Positions 1-10,549 of a stretch of DNA of 64,000 nucleotides are shown piece by piece; the stretch's first letter is position 1; each line of letters begins with the position of its first letter. The DNA comes from Enoplolaimus lenunculus (taxonomy: Eukaryota; Nematoda; Enoplea; Enoplida; Thoracostomopsidae), in NCBI GenBank assembly GCA_030248215.1, contig JASANG010000919.1:45158-109157 (forward strand), written 5' to 3'. The translations under genes and the position numbers were made by a program. The notes beneath the pieces are model-generated. The model had not been told where the DNA came from, searched no databases, and was given only the letters and a program-made list of their open reading frames with translations.

Positions 1-137
1 TCCATAAAGATGCAACCAGCGCTAAAAGGGGTTTGAGTCGGAAGTCAACAACTTTGCCGGAATCGGAAATGAGGCTGCTAATTTTAGGCAAAAGTCTATA
101 ATGTTTTATTATAGATAGTAAACTGAAAATTTTTCGC

Positions 138-402
138 TTAACCCTTTCTCACATGAATATTTTCTATTTCCCCTGAGACCTACTTTTATGGTAGGATTCG
201 AACTCCAGTGGCTGGAGTGGGAGGCGTATACCATCTTACTCAGCTATAGGAGTTTGACGCTCGAGCCCGAGGGGGCTCTCACGTCTTGTGGTGATTCAGC
301 ACTATATACATGTTGCAATTGTTAAACACGGTGCGATATATATTTACCGTATATACACTGCGCTGAGTTGCCTAAAGGCAACTCAATGTAAGAAGGGGTT
401 AT
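138..402 (+). mobile_element. TTAA MITE with pol III boxes, copy A
   Basis: Starts TTAA-CCCTTTCTCACAT and ends ATGTAAGAAGGGG-TTAT. Ends are inverted repeats and the target is TTAA, as for piggyBac elements. Inside are a GAGCCC/GGGCTC hairpin, a GAGTTGCC/GGCAACTC palindrome near the right end, and, on the - strand, A-box and B-box sequences of a tRNA-type promoter. About 260 bp and non-coding. Confidence 0.8.
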
Positions 403-427
403 AGATAGTAAACTAAAAAATTTTCGC

Positions 428-648
428 TTAACCCTTTCTCACATGAATATTTTCTATTTCTCCTGAGACCAACTTTTATGGTAGGATTCGAACTCCAGTG
501 ACCGGAAGTGGAGGCGTATATCATCACCACTCAGCTATAGGAGCTTGACGCTCGAACCCGAGGGGGCTCTCACGTCTTGTGGTGATTTAGTACTATGTAT
601 ACGTGTTATTTACCGTATATACACTGCTCTCTCAATGTGAGGGGTTAA
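428..648 (+). mobile_element. TTAA MITE, copy B, internally shortened
   Basis: Same ends and TTAA on both sides. About 45 bp are missing between the GTATACGTGTT segment and the right end, including the GAGTTGCC palindrome. It is joined to copy A by one 29-bp module. Confidence 0.8.
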
Positions 649-1531
649 ATGTTTAATATGTTTACGCAGATTTTTTAACGAAATCTCAGCAATTTTTGCT
701 CAACATTGTTCCAAAAGTTTAAACAAAACGCACCAAAAAAATCTGTAACGCGAGTCGGGTAGAGAATTTCAGCCGTAAGTATAGCCGCGGGTAAAGATTT
801 GCATCACGCGGGTAAAAAATTCACTGTTTTTACTCGCGCCAAACTTTTAAGTGTTAAGGTGCAAAACATAAGCTATTGTTTGTTTTAATACTTCTGGTCA
901 GTTGCTGTCTGGTGCTTTATTTAGTTGGGTTCGAAATTAATTATTGTCACCGTCTTCAGGCAGCGCTCCGTTTTCGCTAACGGTAATGTTCAAATGTGTT
1001 GAAGATACGACGGAACGACTTTTAATTAAAAAAGTTGTAGTTAATAAATTCTTAAGTAACTGGAATTTTTGTTCATTCAACTGTTTTATACAAATGGTGT
1101 TTTATAACATCCAGATATTGAAAACCTTTGAAAATTCGTAATTCAAGTAGTGAAACCTAGAGCTTGCTTGCAATTTTAAATCAGAAATTTTTAATCGAAA
1201 GCTGTGGTGTGCGCGATAAGTCGAATACAATACACTGGATGTATGCACTGAATAGGACATTCGTGCAGTCGGCCAATGGACTCTGCTTCGGTAGCTTTGC
1301 TAAATGACACCTTGCTCCATGCAGCCTCGAGAGTTGGTATATACGACCGCTGTTTTTGTCGTTTGTTGGAGCAATACTAGCATCTTCGCTGTCTACTGAT
1401 ATTCCATCACAACAAACTACCAACTTCCAAAGAATTTCAAAGCAGGGAATTAAAAACTACCGAATCACTGAACTGGAGTATACTGTGAATTTTTATTTAT
1501 GCCCAAACGAGATTAAACCGCAAAAAATATT
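649..1531. other. No gene seen
   Basis: AT-rich sequence with the CGCGGGTA patch at 749-850. Short open frames show no motif. Confidence 0.6.
749..850. repeat. CGCGGGTA-type repeat patch, related to 2525-2640
   Basis: Several copies of (C)GCGGGTAAA-like motifs occur here and again at 2525-2640, where GCGGGTATACCCGC is a 14-bp perfect palindrome. The two patches are probably degenerate copies of one repeat. Confidence 0.4.
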
Positions 1532-1645
1532 GAGTCAAATTGACTCTTTCCGAAATAGGCTTTTCCGGACTACACAAATTGAGTCAAATTTGACTCAGTT
1601 TGTGTAGTCCGTAAAAGCCTATTTCGGACAGAGTCAATTTGACTC
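1532..1645. repeat. 57-bp near-perfect palindrome with no loop
   Basis: Arms 1532-1588 and 1589-1645 are reverse complements with three mismatches by eye. Each arm starts GAGTCAAATTGACTC and ends GAGTCAAA. It would form a long hairpin in DNA or RNA. Fold-back transposon or recent inverted duplication. Confidence 0.85.
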
Positions 1646-2213
1646 ACCATTCTTTGGAGTGTAGGTTGAAAGAAAAGCATAAGGATCATTGGCTCTTCAG
1701 CGACTTTGACTCATTTATTTCTGATAAATCCTAGCTAAGGCGAATAGACATAAAACTACATATATATACATACACTTCTAGCGTAGATTTTCCCCAGTCA
1801 GAATCTTGGTTAAAAAATTTTTGCGCCATGTTCTTGCAATTTCGTTGATGAAATTATTTCTAATTTTTCAAACGTGTGTTATTCAATGAGTTTGATTTTA
1901 AACTGGGGTAATTTTTAACTCAAAATTAACGAAAATCGAAAAAAGCGGCAAAACAATGGTTTGACAACACGTTAGATTATTGTTTATACAAGCAGATAAT
2001 TTAACGTGATTTCAGATGAATGAATTTTGTTTCACCTCTGACTCCGGCTGGTTGATTTTTCACCTGTGGATTGCATGCTGAACGCTTTTTCGAGTTAAGT
2101 AGCGCTTAGCCCTTACCATATGTATGGCTTTCAGTCAAATGACTTGTAACCTTTTATGTGTAAAAGCTATAACGCGAAACTTCATTAAGCGATAAATTTT
2201 CAGTTTACTATCT

Positions 2214-2482
2214 ATAACCCTTTCTCACATTGAGTTGCCTGTAGGCAACTCAGCGCAGTGTAAATACGTTAAATAGTATATATGGCACCGTGCTTAACAA
2301 TTGCAACACGTATACATAGTACTAAATCACCACAAGACGTGAGAGCCCCCTCGGGCTCGAGCGTCAAGCTACTATAGCTGAGTGGTGATGGTATACGCCT
2401 CCAACTCCAGTCACTAGAGTTCGAATCCTAGTATAAAATAGGACTCAGGGAAATAGAAAATATTCATGTGAGAAAGGGTTAA
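2214..2482 (-). mobile_element. TTAA MITE, copy C, full length, reverse orientation
   Basis: Reads ATAACCCTTTCTCACATTGAG on the left and ATGTGAGAAAGGG-TTAA on the right. In this orientation the A box (tatagctgagtgg) and B box (agttcgaatcc) lie on the + strand. A 29-bp module adjoins its left side at 2185. Confidence 0.8.
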
Positions 2483-2700
2483 AGTGCAAAGCATCTGTGA
2501 TCTTTAAAATATTAGTTTAGCTTCAGGCGCAGGTAAAAGGTGGGTCGCGGGTAAATCTATTTTGCGCGGGTATACCCGCGGGTAAAAAAACTTTATTTGT
2601 GTTATTTGCGTGGGTACAGGTGGGGTCGGGTAAAAACATCCTTACCCACTTCCTATTCTGGTTTACGTATATATACATGCCTGTGTAATACACAATGTTG

Positions 2701-2846
2701 ACGTACGGCGCCGTCCGTCACCATGTGCCGTCGTCCGTCACCGTGCTATATCGTACGCAAATAACTCACGTGCGATAACATATGGTGACGGATGGCGCCG
2801 TATGGATAACGCACGGTGACGGACGGCGCTAGACGTCAAGTATAGC
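2701..2846. repeat. GC-rich inverted-repeat element, copy 1
   Basis: Repeats GGCGCCGTCCGTCACC in both orientations: 2705-2724 and 2782-2801 are reverse complements with one mismatch, with further copies between and after. A related patch lies at 54700-54810. Confidence 0.6.
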
Positions 2847-2867
2847 TCACCCCTAAAGGGGTTAGGC

Positions 2868-3065
2868 CTGCGCGTTTAGGTGCTGGCTAGGTTTAAGCTA
2901 TTCTTAGAACTTCGTGTAAGACTTAGGCTTACGCTTAGGTCTAGGTTCTGGCTTTGGCCTAGATTCAGGCTTGAAAGGTTTGGCTTGAACGTAGAGCGTA
3001 AACTTAGGCTTGGCCTAGGCGTAAGTTTATGTTTTGGTTTAGGCTTAGGCTTACGGCTTTATACG
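2868..3065 (+). repeat. Degenerate TTAGGC hexamer array
   Basis: Many TTAGGC, TTAGGT and TTACGC hexamers, including two perfect tandem TTAGGC at 3041-3052. TTAGGC is the nematode telomere repeat. It reads through directly into the minisatellite at 3099. Confidence 0.6.
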
Positions 3066-3098
3066 ATTATAACTCTATAGGTACACGTTATAGGGCTA

Positions 3099-3662
3099 CA
3101 GTCGGGTTCATCCCAACGCTTGGTTTTACCGCAACAGATGGTTTCATCCCAACAATTGGTTTTACCCCAACGGTTGGTTTCACCCCGACGGTTGGTTTTA
3201 CCCCAACTGTTGGTTTCATCCCAACGGTTGGTTTCACCCCAACGGTTGGTTTCACCCCAACGATGCGTTTCAACCCAACGGTTGGTTTCACCCCAACGGT
3301 TGTTTCACCCCAACGGTTGGTTTCACACCAACGGTTGGTTTTACCCCAACGGTTGGTTTCTCCCTAACAATACGTCTCACCCCAACGGTTGGTTTCACCC
3401 CAACGGCTGGTTTCACCCAAACGGTTGGTCTCACCCCAACGGCTGGTTTCACCCCAACGGTTGGTTTTACTCCAATGGATGGTTTCACCCCAACGATTTG
3501 TTTTACCCCAACGGTTGGTTTCACAGCAACGGTTAGTTTCACCCCAACGGTTGGTTTCACCCGCACGGTTAGTTTCACCCCCACGGTTGGTTTCACCCTA
3601 ACTGTAGGTTTCACCCAAACGGTTGGTTTTAACCCAACGGTTAGTTTCACCCCAACGGTTCA
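3099..3662. repeat. 18-bp minisatellite, about 31 units
   Basis: Unit GGTTGGTTTCACCCCAAC with substitutions. The unit is a multiple of three and free of stops in most frames, so long frames rich in PTVGFT, QRLVSP or VGVKPT appear on both strands. These are not genes. Confidence 0.95.
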
Positions 3663-4910
3663 TTTGAAACATATCCCATGTTGCCCAAGTGCTGAGCAAT
3701 TTTTTCTAGTATTACTAATTATTTATGCTTGTTTATTCGAACATAAACTTGAAAACTGAAAACATTGGATGCTTAAACTTTAATACACGGGTAAAACTTT
3801 AATTAATGCATAGTAGGTATTGTTCGGTTGACCTTTTGTTAAAATGTGTATTATGTTTGCGATATTGGTTGGGTTGCAAAAAGATCCTTATGTCCTGCGT
3901 TAACCTAAGTCTGTTAACTTTAAGTCATTATTTTTCAAAATAAAATTTTCCAAGAAAAGGAAACGCAACTATGGAAATTTACAGTAAACCGAGATGAATC
4001 TACTGTACGTTAAAGATTTTCTAAATGTCAACATCGAAGGTTATTTACTCACAGACAGACTTAAGTCATATTCCAACTTGTTTATGTAATCCCATCAATA
4101 TGCGGCATCTTTTGATTTAATGACAATCATAGCGCTTACCCATCTCTGAGTCGAAAGTTCTGACTGGGCTTAACGCAAACTTAAATATATACAATTTCCA
4201 GATTCAAGCAACATACAAAAACAAAGCTTATTGTTGTTCGGCATAACACTTTATATTTTCTATGGTTTGTGATATTTTCCTAAATTCATGCTGCAATTTC
4301 GTATAAAATTTAGTTGTCCCATACTATCATTTCGGCTTGTTACGAGTGGTGCTGTGCAGTTACCACTTTTTCTACCGGCAAGTCGGATATTCCCCGGCGT
4401 CCCCGATGCCGAGGAATATCCGCCGGCACGCTAGAGGGAGGACCTTGAGACCTTTTAAAATCGAATATTTCAACAATTTCAATTTGGCATGGGATGATTA
4501 GGGGAAGTCGTGAGAAGCTCAAATATGCAAAAATTTTCAAAATCTAACAGTCTGGGCAAACGCTGTCAGGGGGAAACCGAACAGACCCAAAAAAATTGGG
4601 CATGTGCCCTCTCTTAGGTTCTTCATATCACCGCCTCTGGCCTAAGCGGCGATGCATTCGATTAAAATTCAACGAAAACATTCTTAAGGGGTTATTGAGA
4701 ATACATTTAGCGTTCATCTAAAATGTGGCGTCCGCGCGTCAGGACCATATTCCCAAAAAAATCAGCCAACCGGACTTCGTGTCTAGGCACAACTATTTTA
4801 TGCATCCGCTAGTGACGGATTGTAGGAAACTTTATGGCTTACATAGTAGTCAAGTAAAACATGCCTATTTGAGGTAATGAACTCAGCTCATCGTGGACAC
4901 TCAAAGAGAT
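3663..4910. other. No gene seen; contains the 4377 hairpin
   Basis: AT-rich unique-looking DNA. The region 4340-4760 is more GC-balanced and surrounds the hairpin. Confidence 0.6.
4377..4426. other. Strong short hairpin
   Basis: CGGATATTCC (4384-4393) pairs with GGAATATCCG (4413-4422), and inside it CGGC (4395-4398) pairs with GCCG (4408-4411) round a 9-base loop. GCCGG/CCGGC can extend the base of the stem past a small bulge. It could be a structured RNA or a MITE core; no family recognised. Confidence 0.5.
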
Positions 4911-4939
4911 TTAAAGATAGTAAACTGAAAATTTTTCGC

Positions 4940-5210
4940 TTAACCCTTTCTCACATGAATATTTTCTATTTCCCCTGAGACCTACTTTTATGCTAGGATT
5001 ATAACTCCAGTGACTGGAGTGGGAGGCGTATACCATCACCACTCAGCTATAGGAGCTTGACGCTCGAGCCCGAGGGGGCTCTCACGTCTTGTGCTGATTT
5101 AGTACTATGTATACGTGTTGCAATTGTTAAACACGGTGCGATATATACTATTTAACGTATATACACTGCGCTAAGTTGCCTACAGGCAACTCAATGTGAG
5201 AAGGGGTTAA
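4940..5210 (+). mobile_element. TTAA MITE, copy D, full length
   Basis: Flanked by TTAA on both sides, with the terminal inverted repeats, the GAGCCC hairpin, pol III boxes on the - strand, and the near-palindrome (here AGTTGCCTACAGGCAACT). A 29-bp module precedes it at 4911. Confidence 0.85.
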
Positions 5211-5567
5211 AACAGCTTTGCAAATATGTTAGCGTTTAGTGTATAACATTGTCATACTAAGAGTGTATGTAGTGAAAATTTGAACCGCGTGGCGGATCGA
5301 GAATCCCCGCCAGTTTTAAATTGATCCCCATTCCACCCCGCACCCCATGCGAATCCCCATAGGATCCCCATTTCCATGAGATCCCTGCAGTGATTTAGAT
5401 TTCTAATACTTGTGTGATTGGAGAAACAGACATTTTTATCGCTTGTGCTAATTGTAACCGCGATGAAGCTGAACTGTAAGCAGAGTTAATTTCTGTTCGT
5501 ACCTTTTCCTACCGGCTCGAGCATATCAAGATTGTATCCGCCTTTACCTAAAATATGCAGCGTTTAT

Positions 5568-5629
5568 AAATAGTATATAAACTGAAAATTTTTCGCTTAA
5601 AGATAGTAAACTGAAAATTTTTCGCTTAA
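5568..5629 (+). repeat. 29-bp TTAA-bounded module, two tandem copies; six single copies elsewhere
   Basis: The module is TTAA or TTAT followed by 25 bases (AGATAGTAAACTGAAAATTT plus TTCGC), then the next TTAA. Here two modules abut with TTAA at 5597 and 5626, exactly 29 bp apart. Other copies are at 109-141, 399-431, 2185-2217, 4911-4943, 56079-56111 and 57341-57373, always with 29-bp spacing and always next to a TTAA MITE. Confidence 0.85.
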
Positions 5630-5732
5630 CCCTTTCTCACATGAATATTTTCTATTTCCCCTGAGACCTACTTTTATGCTAGGATTCGAACTCCAGTGAC
5701 TGGAGTGAGGGGCGTATGTGAGAAGGGGTTAA
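5626..5732 (+). mobile_element. TTAA MITE, copy E, about 107 bp, large internal deletion
   Basis: Has the left end through the B-box region (gattcgaactccagtgactgg), then jumps to the right end GTATGTGAGAAGGGG-TTAA. It shows that the ends and TTAA are kept when the middle is lost. Two 29-bp modules in tandem precede it. Confidence 0.8.
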
Positions 5733-6490
5733 CTTCCCCAATAATAAATGTTCTAAGGCTTTTCGCGCTTCGCCTGTAGTTTAGTACATTTTAAACTTGA
5801 TTCAGTGCCGCAGTTACCGCCTTCCCCTACCTTAGCGGAATGGCTTCTGGTGGTCCCGGCAAAACCTATCTGTAATGCTAAATTGAAAAATTTGCACGTT
5901 CGGGCAATTCAGGTTAAGCATCGCATTAATTGGCTACTTGGATTCTTGTTCGCTTCTCTCGCCACTTTTTTATCATTGCGTATTGCGCCGCTGCATGCGT
6001 GCACGCCGTTTTTGGATCAACTGCTGCAAGTAGATAATGTCTGACAAAGGAACTCATCTTGCCGACCGGGAGGGAGGCTTGAAGCCTAAGCTAAGGCTTA
6101 GTGTCCAGATAATGATCTAGACAAGTTGACATTATGCGCCAACATGTCTTGAAGAAGAGTAGCTATAATGAATTGCATATGCTAAAACGAACTGACAATA
6201 TATTGAGATAATGAACGGCATGTATACAGTTGTATAACTTGAGACTTAGGGATGCAATAGCCGGCTGGGTAGCCGTCGATGAAATTTTATCTAAATCGTA
6301 TTTTCGGGGTCCGGTAGTAACAACTACGCTATAAGTGCAAGCGCACTACGAGTCTGGGATGGATATGCCCACCCCGAACACCGATGAGCGGAGTAGCATA
6401 CCTAGACAGTGCAGCCAACCTCGATCCAATCATAAGTGGTACCCGCCAAGGATAAGTGGCAAGGATTTCAATCCAGGGTAACCTACCTTA
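5733..6490. other. No gene seen
   Basis: A 79-codon open frame at 5805-6044 has no recognisable motif; the rest is stop-rich. Confidence 0.55.
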
Positions 6491-7530
6491 TACCAACTGG
6501 TTAACTGTCTCAACTGTGCCCTGTCCCAACTGTCCCGGTGTCCCAGTTGTCCCATCCCAACTGTCTTGCTGTCCCAATTGTCCCAACCGTCCTGCTGTCC
6601 CAAGTGTCCCGCTGTCCCAACTCTGTAAATTCCAATGAGTTAATAAATCAATTCAACTAGCGAGTTGGTTATTCATTCTGAGTTAAAATCAACACACTGA
6701 AATTTACAGTGAAATGTCCCTATAGTCCCGCTATCTCAACTGCCCAACTGCCCCGCTGTCCAACTGACCCACTTTCCAAACTGTCCCGCTGTCCCAACTG
6801 TCCCGCTGTCCCAACTGTCCCGCTGTCCAAACTGTCCCGCTGTCCTAATTGTCACGCTGTTCCAACTGTTTAACTGTCCCATCTGTACCATGTTCCAACT
6901 GTCCTGCTGTCCCAACTGTCCCGGTGTCCCACTGTCCCACTATTCCAACTGTCCTGCTCTCCCAACTGTCCCGGTGTCCCACTGTCCCACTATTCCAACT
7001 GTCCTCCTGTCCCGCTGCCCAACTGTCCCGCTGTCACATGTCCCGCTGTCCTAACTGTCCCAACTGTCCCAATTTTACCAACTTTCCAGTTGTCCCAGCT
7101 GTGTCGCTATCCCAACAGTCCCATCTGTCCCAACTGTCCGCTATCACAACTGTCCTGCTGTCCCAAGCGTCCCGCTGTCCTGCTATCTTGACTGTCCTGC
7201 TGCCCCAGCTGTTCTAACTGTCCCGCTGTCATAACTGTTTAACTATACTAACTGTCCCCCTGTCCCATCTGTCCCAACTGTCCGGCTGTCCCAACTATCT
7301 CGCTGGTTCAACTGTCCCGCTGCACCAACTATCCCGCTGTCCCAACTGCCCCTTCTCTCCCGTTGTCTCAACTGTTTCGCTGTTTCAGCTGGCACGCTGC
7401 CTAACTGACCCGTTGTCCCAACTAACCCCTGCTGTCCCAACTGACCCGCTGTCCCAACTGTCCCGCTGTCTCAACTTTCCAACTGTCCCACTGTCCCAAC
7501 TGTCTCAACTGTCCTGCTAATACATTGCAT
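6491..7530. repeat. 17-bp minisatellite of CTGTCCCAA/CTGTCCCG units
   Basis: Alternating CTGTCCCAA and CTGTCCCG blocks, about 1 kb, interrupted at about 6638-6715 by AT-rich unique sequence. Cys/Pro/Ser-rich open frames within it follow from the unit. Confidence 0.9.
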
Positions 7531-8419
7531 ATTTAGCACAACGTTCACATTATAGACTAAAGTCTAAATTTATATGCTAACCCCTAATAATTTCGTTATA
7601 CCAAAACATTTGCAACCGCCCTACGGAACATACGAAACTAAGTTTTGTGATGTGCAGCTCTGTCCATCTATGAGTTGGCATTTGATGACGCGAGGCGACG
7701 CGCAGTGCTTACTATGCATTAAGTCTATCAGTCTCGATCTCGTTGTTTTGTGTGTGCATTTCAGGACAGGAACCGCAAAATATGACAATTTTATTCCGTG
7801 TTCTGATCAGGTATTCTTTTGCTAGTACATACCTCCCAATCATGCCCATGTGAAAATCTGATGATCTGAAATATGTATTTCGCACGAAAATATATGACGT
7901 TGACTATTTTACCAGTGAAACGAACACGAAAGCTTGACAAATTTTGGCCCTTCCTTTTTGAATTCTATAATGTTTCGTGGTATATTTGTCTTTAAAAGGG
8001 CGGCACTGTAAATTCCGTACATCTATTAACACTACGGATTTTCGTATTCTGCTTTCGCGTAAAACTGAGCATTTATATACACTCCCCATACATTTTATTC
8101 ATGAATCTTTGACAACCATTGAATAAATTTTATAAAGTTCACTGCACATAGAGAATCAATTATATATAGAATATCAGTTGAAGAGTTCGTAATTATATTT
8201 GAAATGAATTTGAATATTAAATAACGATTTGAACAAAAGATACATTGTGGATGGGACATAAAGAGAAACGAGTTTAAAGCATATTCACTTTCTCTTCAGT
8301 TGCAAAATTTACGGATTTTTGAAAGCGAGCGAGCAGCCTATGAGTAAAGGGCAAGAATGGAGAGGTGTTTTGAAGATGAAAGGTGTGTGTATTGTAAAAA
8401 TTTGGGCAGCATCAAAATC
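7531..8419. other. No gene seen
   Basis: AT-rich; short open frames without motifs. Confidence 0.6.
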
Positions 8420-8746
8420 CAGGGTACAACCGGAGCTATCACATCCGGCTCAGGTAGAACTTCTGCATTTCGGTAACGAAATTTTGCTTAGTGTTACAGA
8501 ATTTATCTTTGTCGCGTATCCTTTTAACTTTTGGCATATTTTGTGGAAAAAATTGCCAAGATTTCGTAAAAAATTAAGCGTATAAAAACGAAACTTTAAA
8601 AATACATTACAGATATTTGCTAAAACTATTAAATTAAACGTGATTTTAACTGCCCAATTTCGCAACACCTCCGGCTTCTAACCTCCAGCTTCGGCAAGTT
8701 TTGTTGACCTCCGGCTCCGGCGGTTTTCACCTTCGGCTTCTCCCTG
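8420..8746. mobile_element. hAT-like MITE, CAGGGTACAACCGG family
   Basis: Begins CAGGGTACAACCGGAGC and ends GGCTTCTCCCTG, with many CTCCGGCT motifs near both ends. No clear target duplication. Same end sequence as the elements at 40468 and 41969. Confidence 0.5.
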
Positions 8747-9576
8747 CAAAGTACCGATATAGGCTAGTCGTTTCATAGTACATTGTAATTTTTTACTCGC
8801 TTTATTTTTAATACTCCATCTTGTGTTAATACTTTTAAAAGTGAAATTTGAAACCGTGAAAGCTAACGTCCAAACTAAACCTAAACATAAGCCTGAAAGT
8901 ACACCTGTCTATATAAAAGATTAACGGACCAGTGCTATTTATTCTAACTTTATAATGATTTGTTGAAAATGATACCTGGAGCATCTTCGACAACCATTCT
9001 TATTCACAAGCTTAACGACACTGTGTGGGCGACATATTGTCGGACGACGAACTGTCGCAGATTCGTGGACTTCAATATAGAATAAAGATTTAAGCCAAAA
9101 TAATTAATTATATTTATTTAGTAACTTTATTTCCCTCTTTCTGACGAGTAACTTGTCATACGTTCTGTTCTAAACGTCACTTTAAATCATTTTCAAAAAC
9201 AAATTAATATGACCCGTTGTTCGAGAGAAACAAAAATTTACAATCCTTACAAATAGTGGTGGACACTCTCATGAGCTCACCAATTTATAAACGTGTTCTG
9301 CCGTATAGTTTATTCCCAAAACGGTATTTCAAAACGTACCCCAGCCTTTTAATAGAGCAGCTTCAAAGTGCTCGGTACTTGTCAATACTATGCCATAGAA
9401 CCCATAAAACTTGCACGTTTGAAACGGGAGGTCTATGAGCTGAATAGAAACGACAAATATTTAATCAAGTATGCAAAGTAGAGTTTAAGTCTGCTGCGTA
9501 TATATAGAGAGTTTAATAATTTTCATGCTGTGTGTCTGTGGGAAATGTTCGATTTGTAGACAAATATATTTTAGTG

Positions 9577-9872
9577 CAAAAGGTTTCGGTGTCTGAAAAC
9601 CTGATATACAGAAAATTCGTAGGTGGCAGCTTCAACTGAAACTTATCAGTTTAGCGCGTTTCATTTTATTTTGTCAAAATGTTCAGGAAAGAATTTCCGA
9701 GATTTTTCAGAAAATTAGCGTAAAACCAAACAGCAACATATTGCTGATATCGGCTAAAATTAACTAATTAACAATCATTTTTACTACCTAATTTCGCCTC
9801 ACTTCCGGCTCCTGCAAGTTTCGTTGACCTCCAGCTCCGGCTCCGGTATTTTTCACCTCCGGTTACACCCTG
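9577..9872. mobile_element. hAT-like MITE remnant of the same family
   Basis: Right end GGTTACACCCTG is clear, and the TTTCGTTGACCTCCAGCTCC stretch is shared with 8660-8740 and 43860-43890. The left end is degraded, so the start is approximate. Confidence 0.4.
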
Positions 9873-9977
9873 GTAGCTATGGCCCTACATTTCGAGAGAG
9901 TGCAGCTACAATGTGGACGTGTTTGGGAAGAAATTTTGACCTCTCGGATGTAATAAGATCAAGCTCAAGCCTGTAAA

Positions 9978-10055
9978 AGTGTGTTTTTCGCGACCTCGTT
10001 TCAGCGAGGTCGGGTTTAGAGTTGTTGGCTTCTTTTTTCGTTTGCATATGCATTC
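9978..10055 (+). repeat. Dispersed repeat shared with 55511-55583
   Basis: Both segments share TTTTTCG-GAC-TCG--TCAGCG and then TTTTCGTTTGCATATGCATT at the same spacing. A diverged dispersed repeat of about 80 bp. Confidence 0.5.
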
Positions 10056-10130
10056 TGCAAACATATAGACGTATTTAATAACCCGTAAACAGTTAGCGCT
10101 ACGATAAAATATTCTAGGCAGGTGTACTGC

Positions 10131-10549
10131 AGTGACCCGAATATGATTGTGTAATAAGAGAGGGGGTTCCTATTTAAGTGTCCATAAGCGGATAGAGTCC
10201 CTAAACCCTAATTAGAGTCCATAAATGTCAATGGCCAATGTCAATTATTCCTAACTGTAGTGCATAAATGACTCTAGGACCAAATAAAGTTGAGTTCGAA
10301 ACTTTAAAGCGTACTTAAGTTTTGAAAGTACATTCCAAAGTATTAAACCTTGCATTATCGCTCAAGCTATTGGCACAAGACAAATAAACGTTAAATTCAA
10401 CGGATAGTTGCAATACCGAACATACATCAGTAAGTAATGAAGGGCGGTGGAGAACGGGTTACAAATAAATAACAGTCAGTAACCGAATAACAGGGGAACT
10501 CTCTGGAGAGGCCAAATGAATATCAGTCCCCCCTTTGATTCGGATCACT
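10131..10549. mobile_element. MITE with AGTGACCCGAAT ends, copy 1
   Basis: Ends AGTGACCCGAAT and ATTCGGATCACT are inverted repeats with one mismatch. Internal sequence aligns along its length with 45374-45809. Non-coding; superfamily unresolved. Confidence 0.75.

Noticed and set aside
2880-3760. Six overlapping open frames rich in PTVGFT, VGVKPT or QRLVSP
   Set aside because: Stop-free 18-bp minisatellite and TTAGGC-like repeat; no frame is favoured.
6456-7440. Cys/Pro/Ser-rich open frames
   Set aside because: Products of the CTGTCCC minisatellite.
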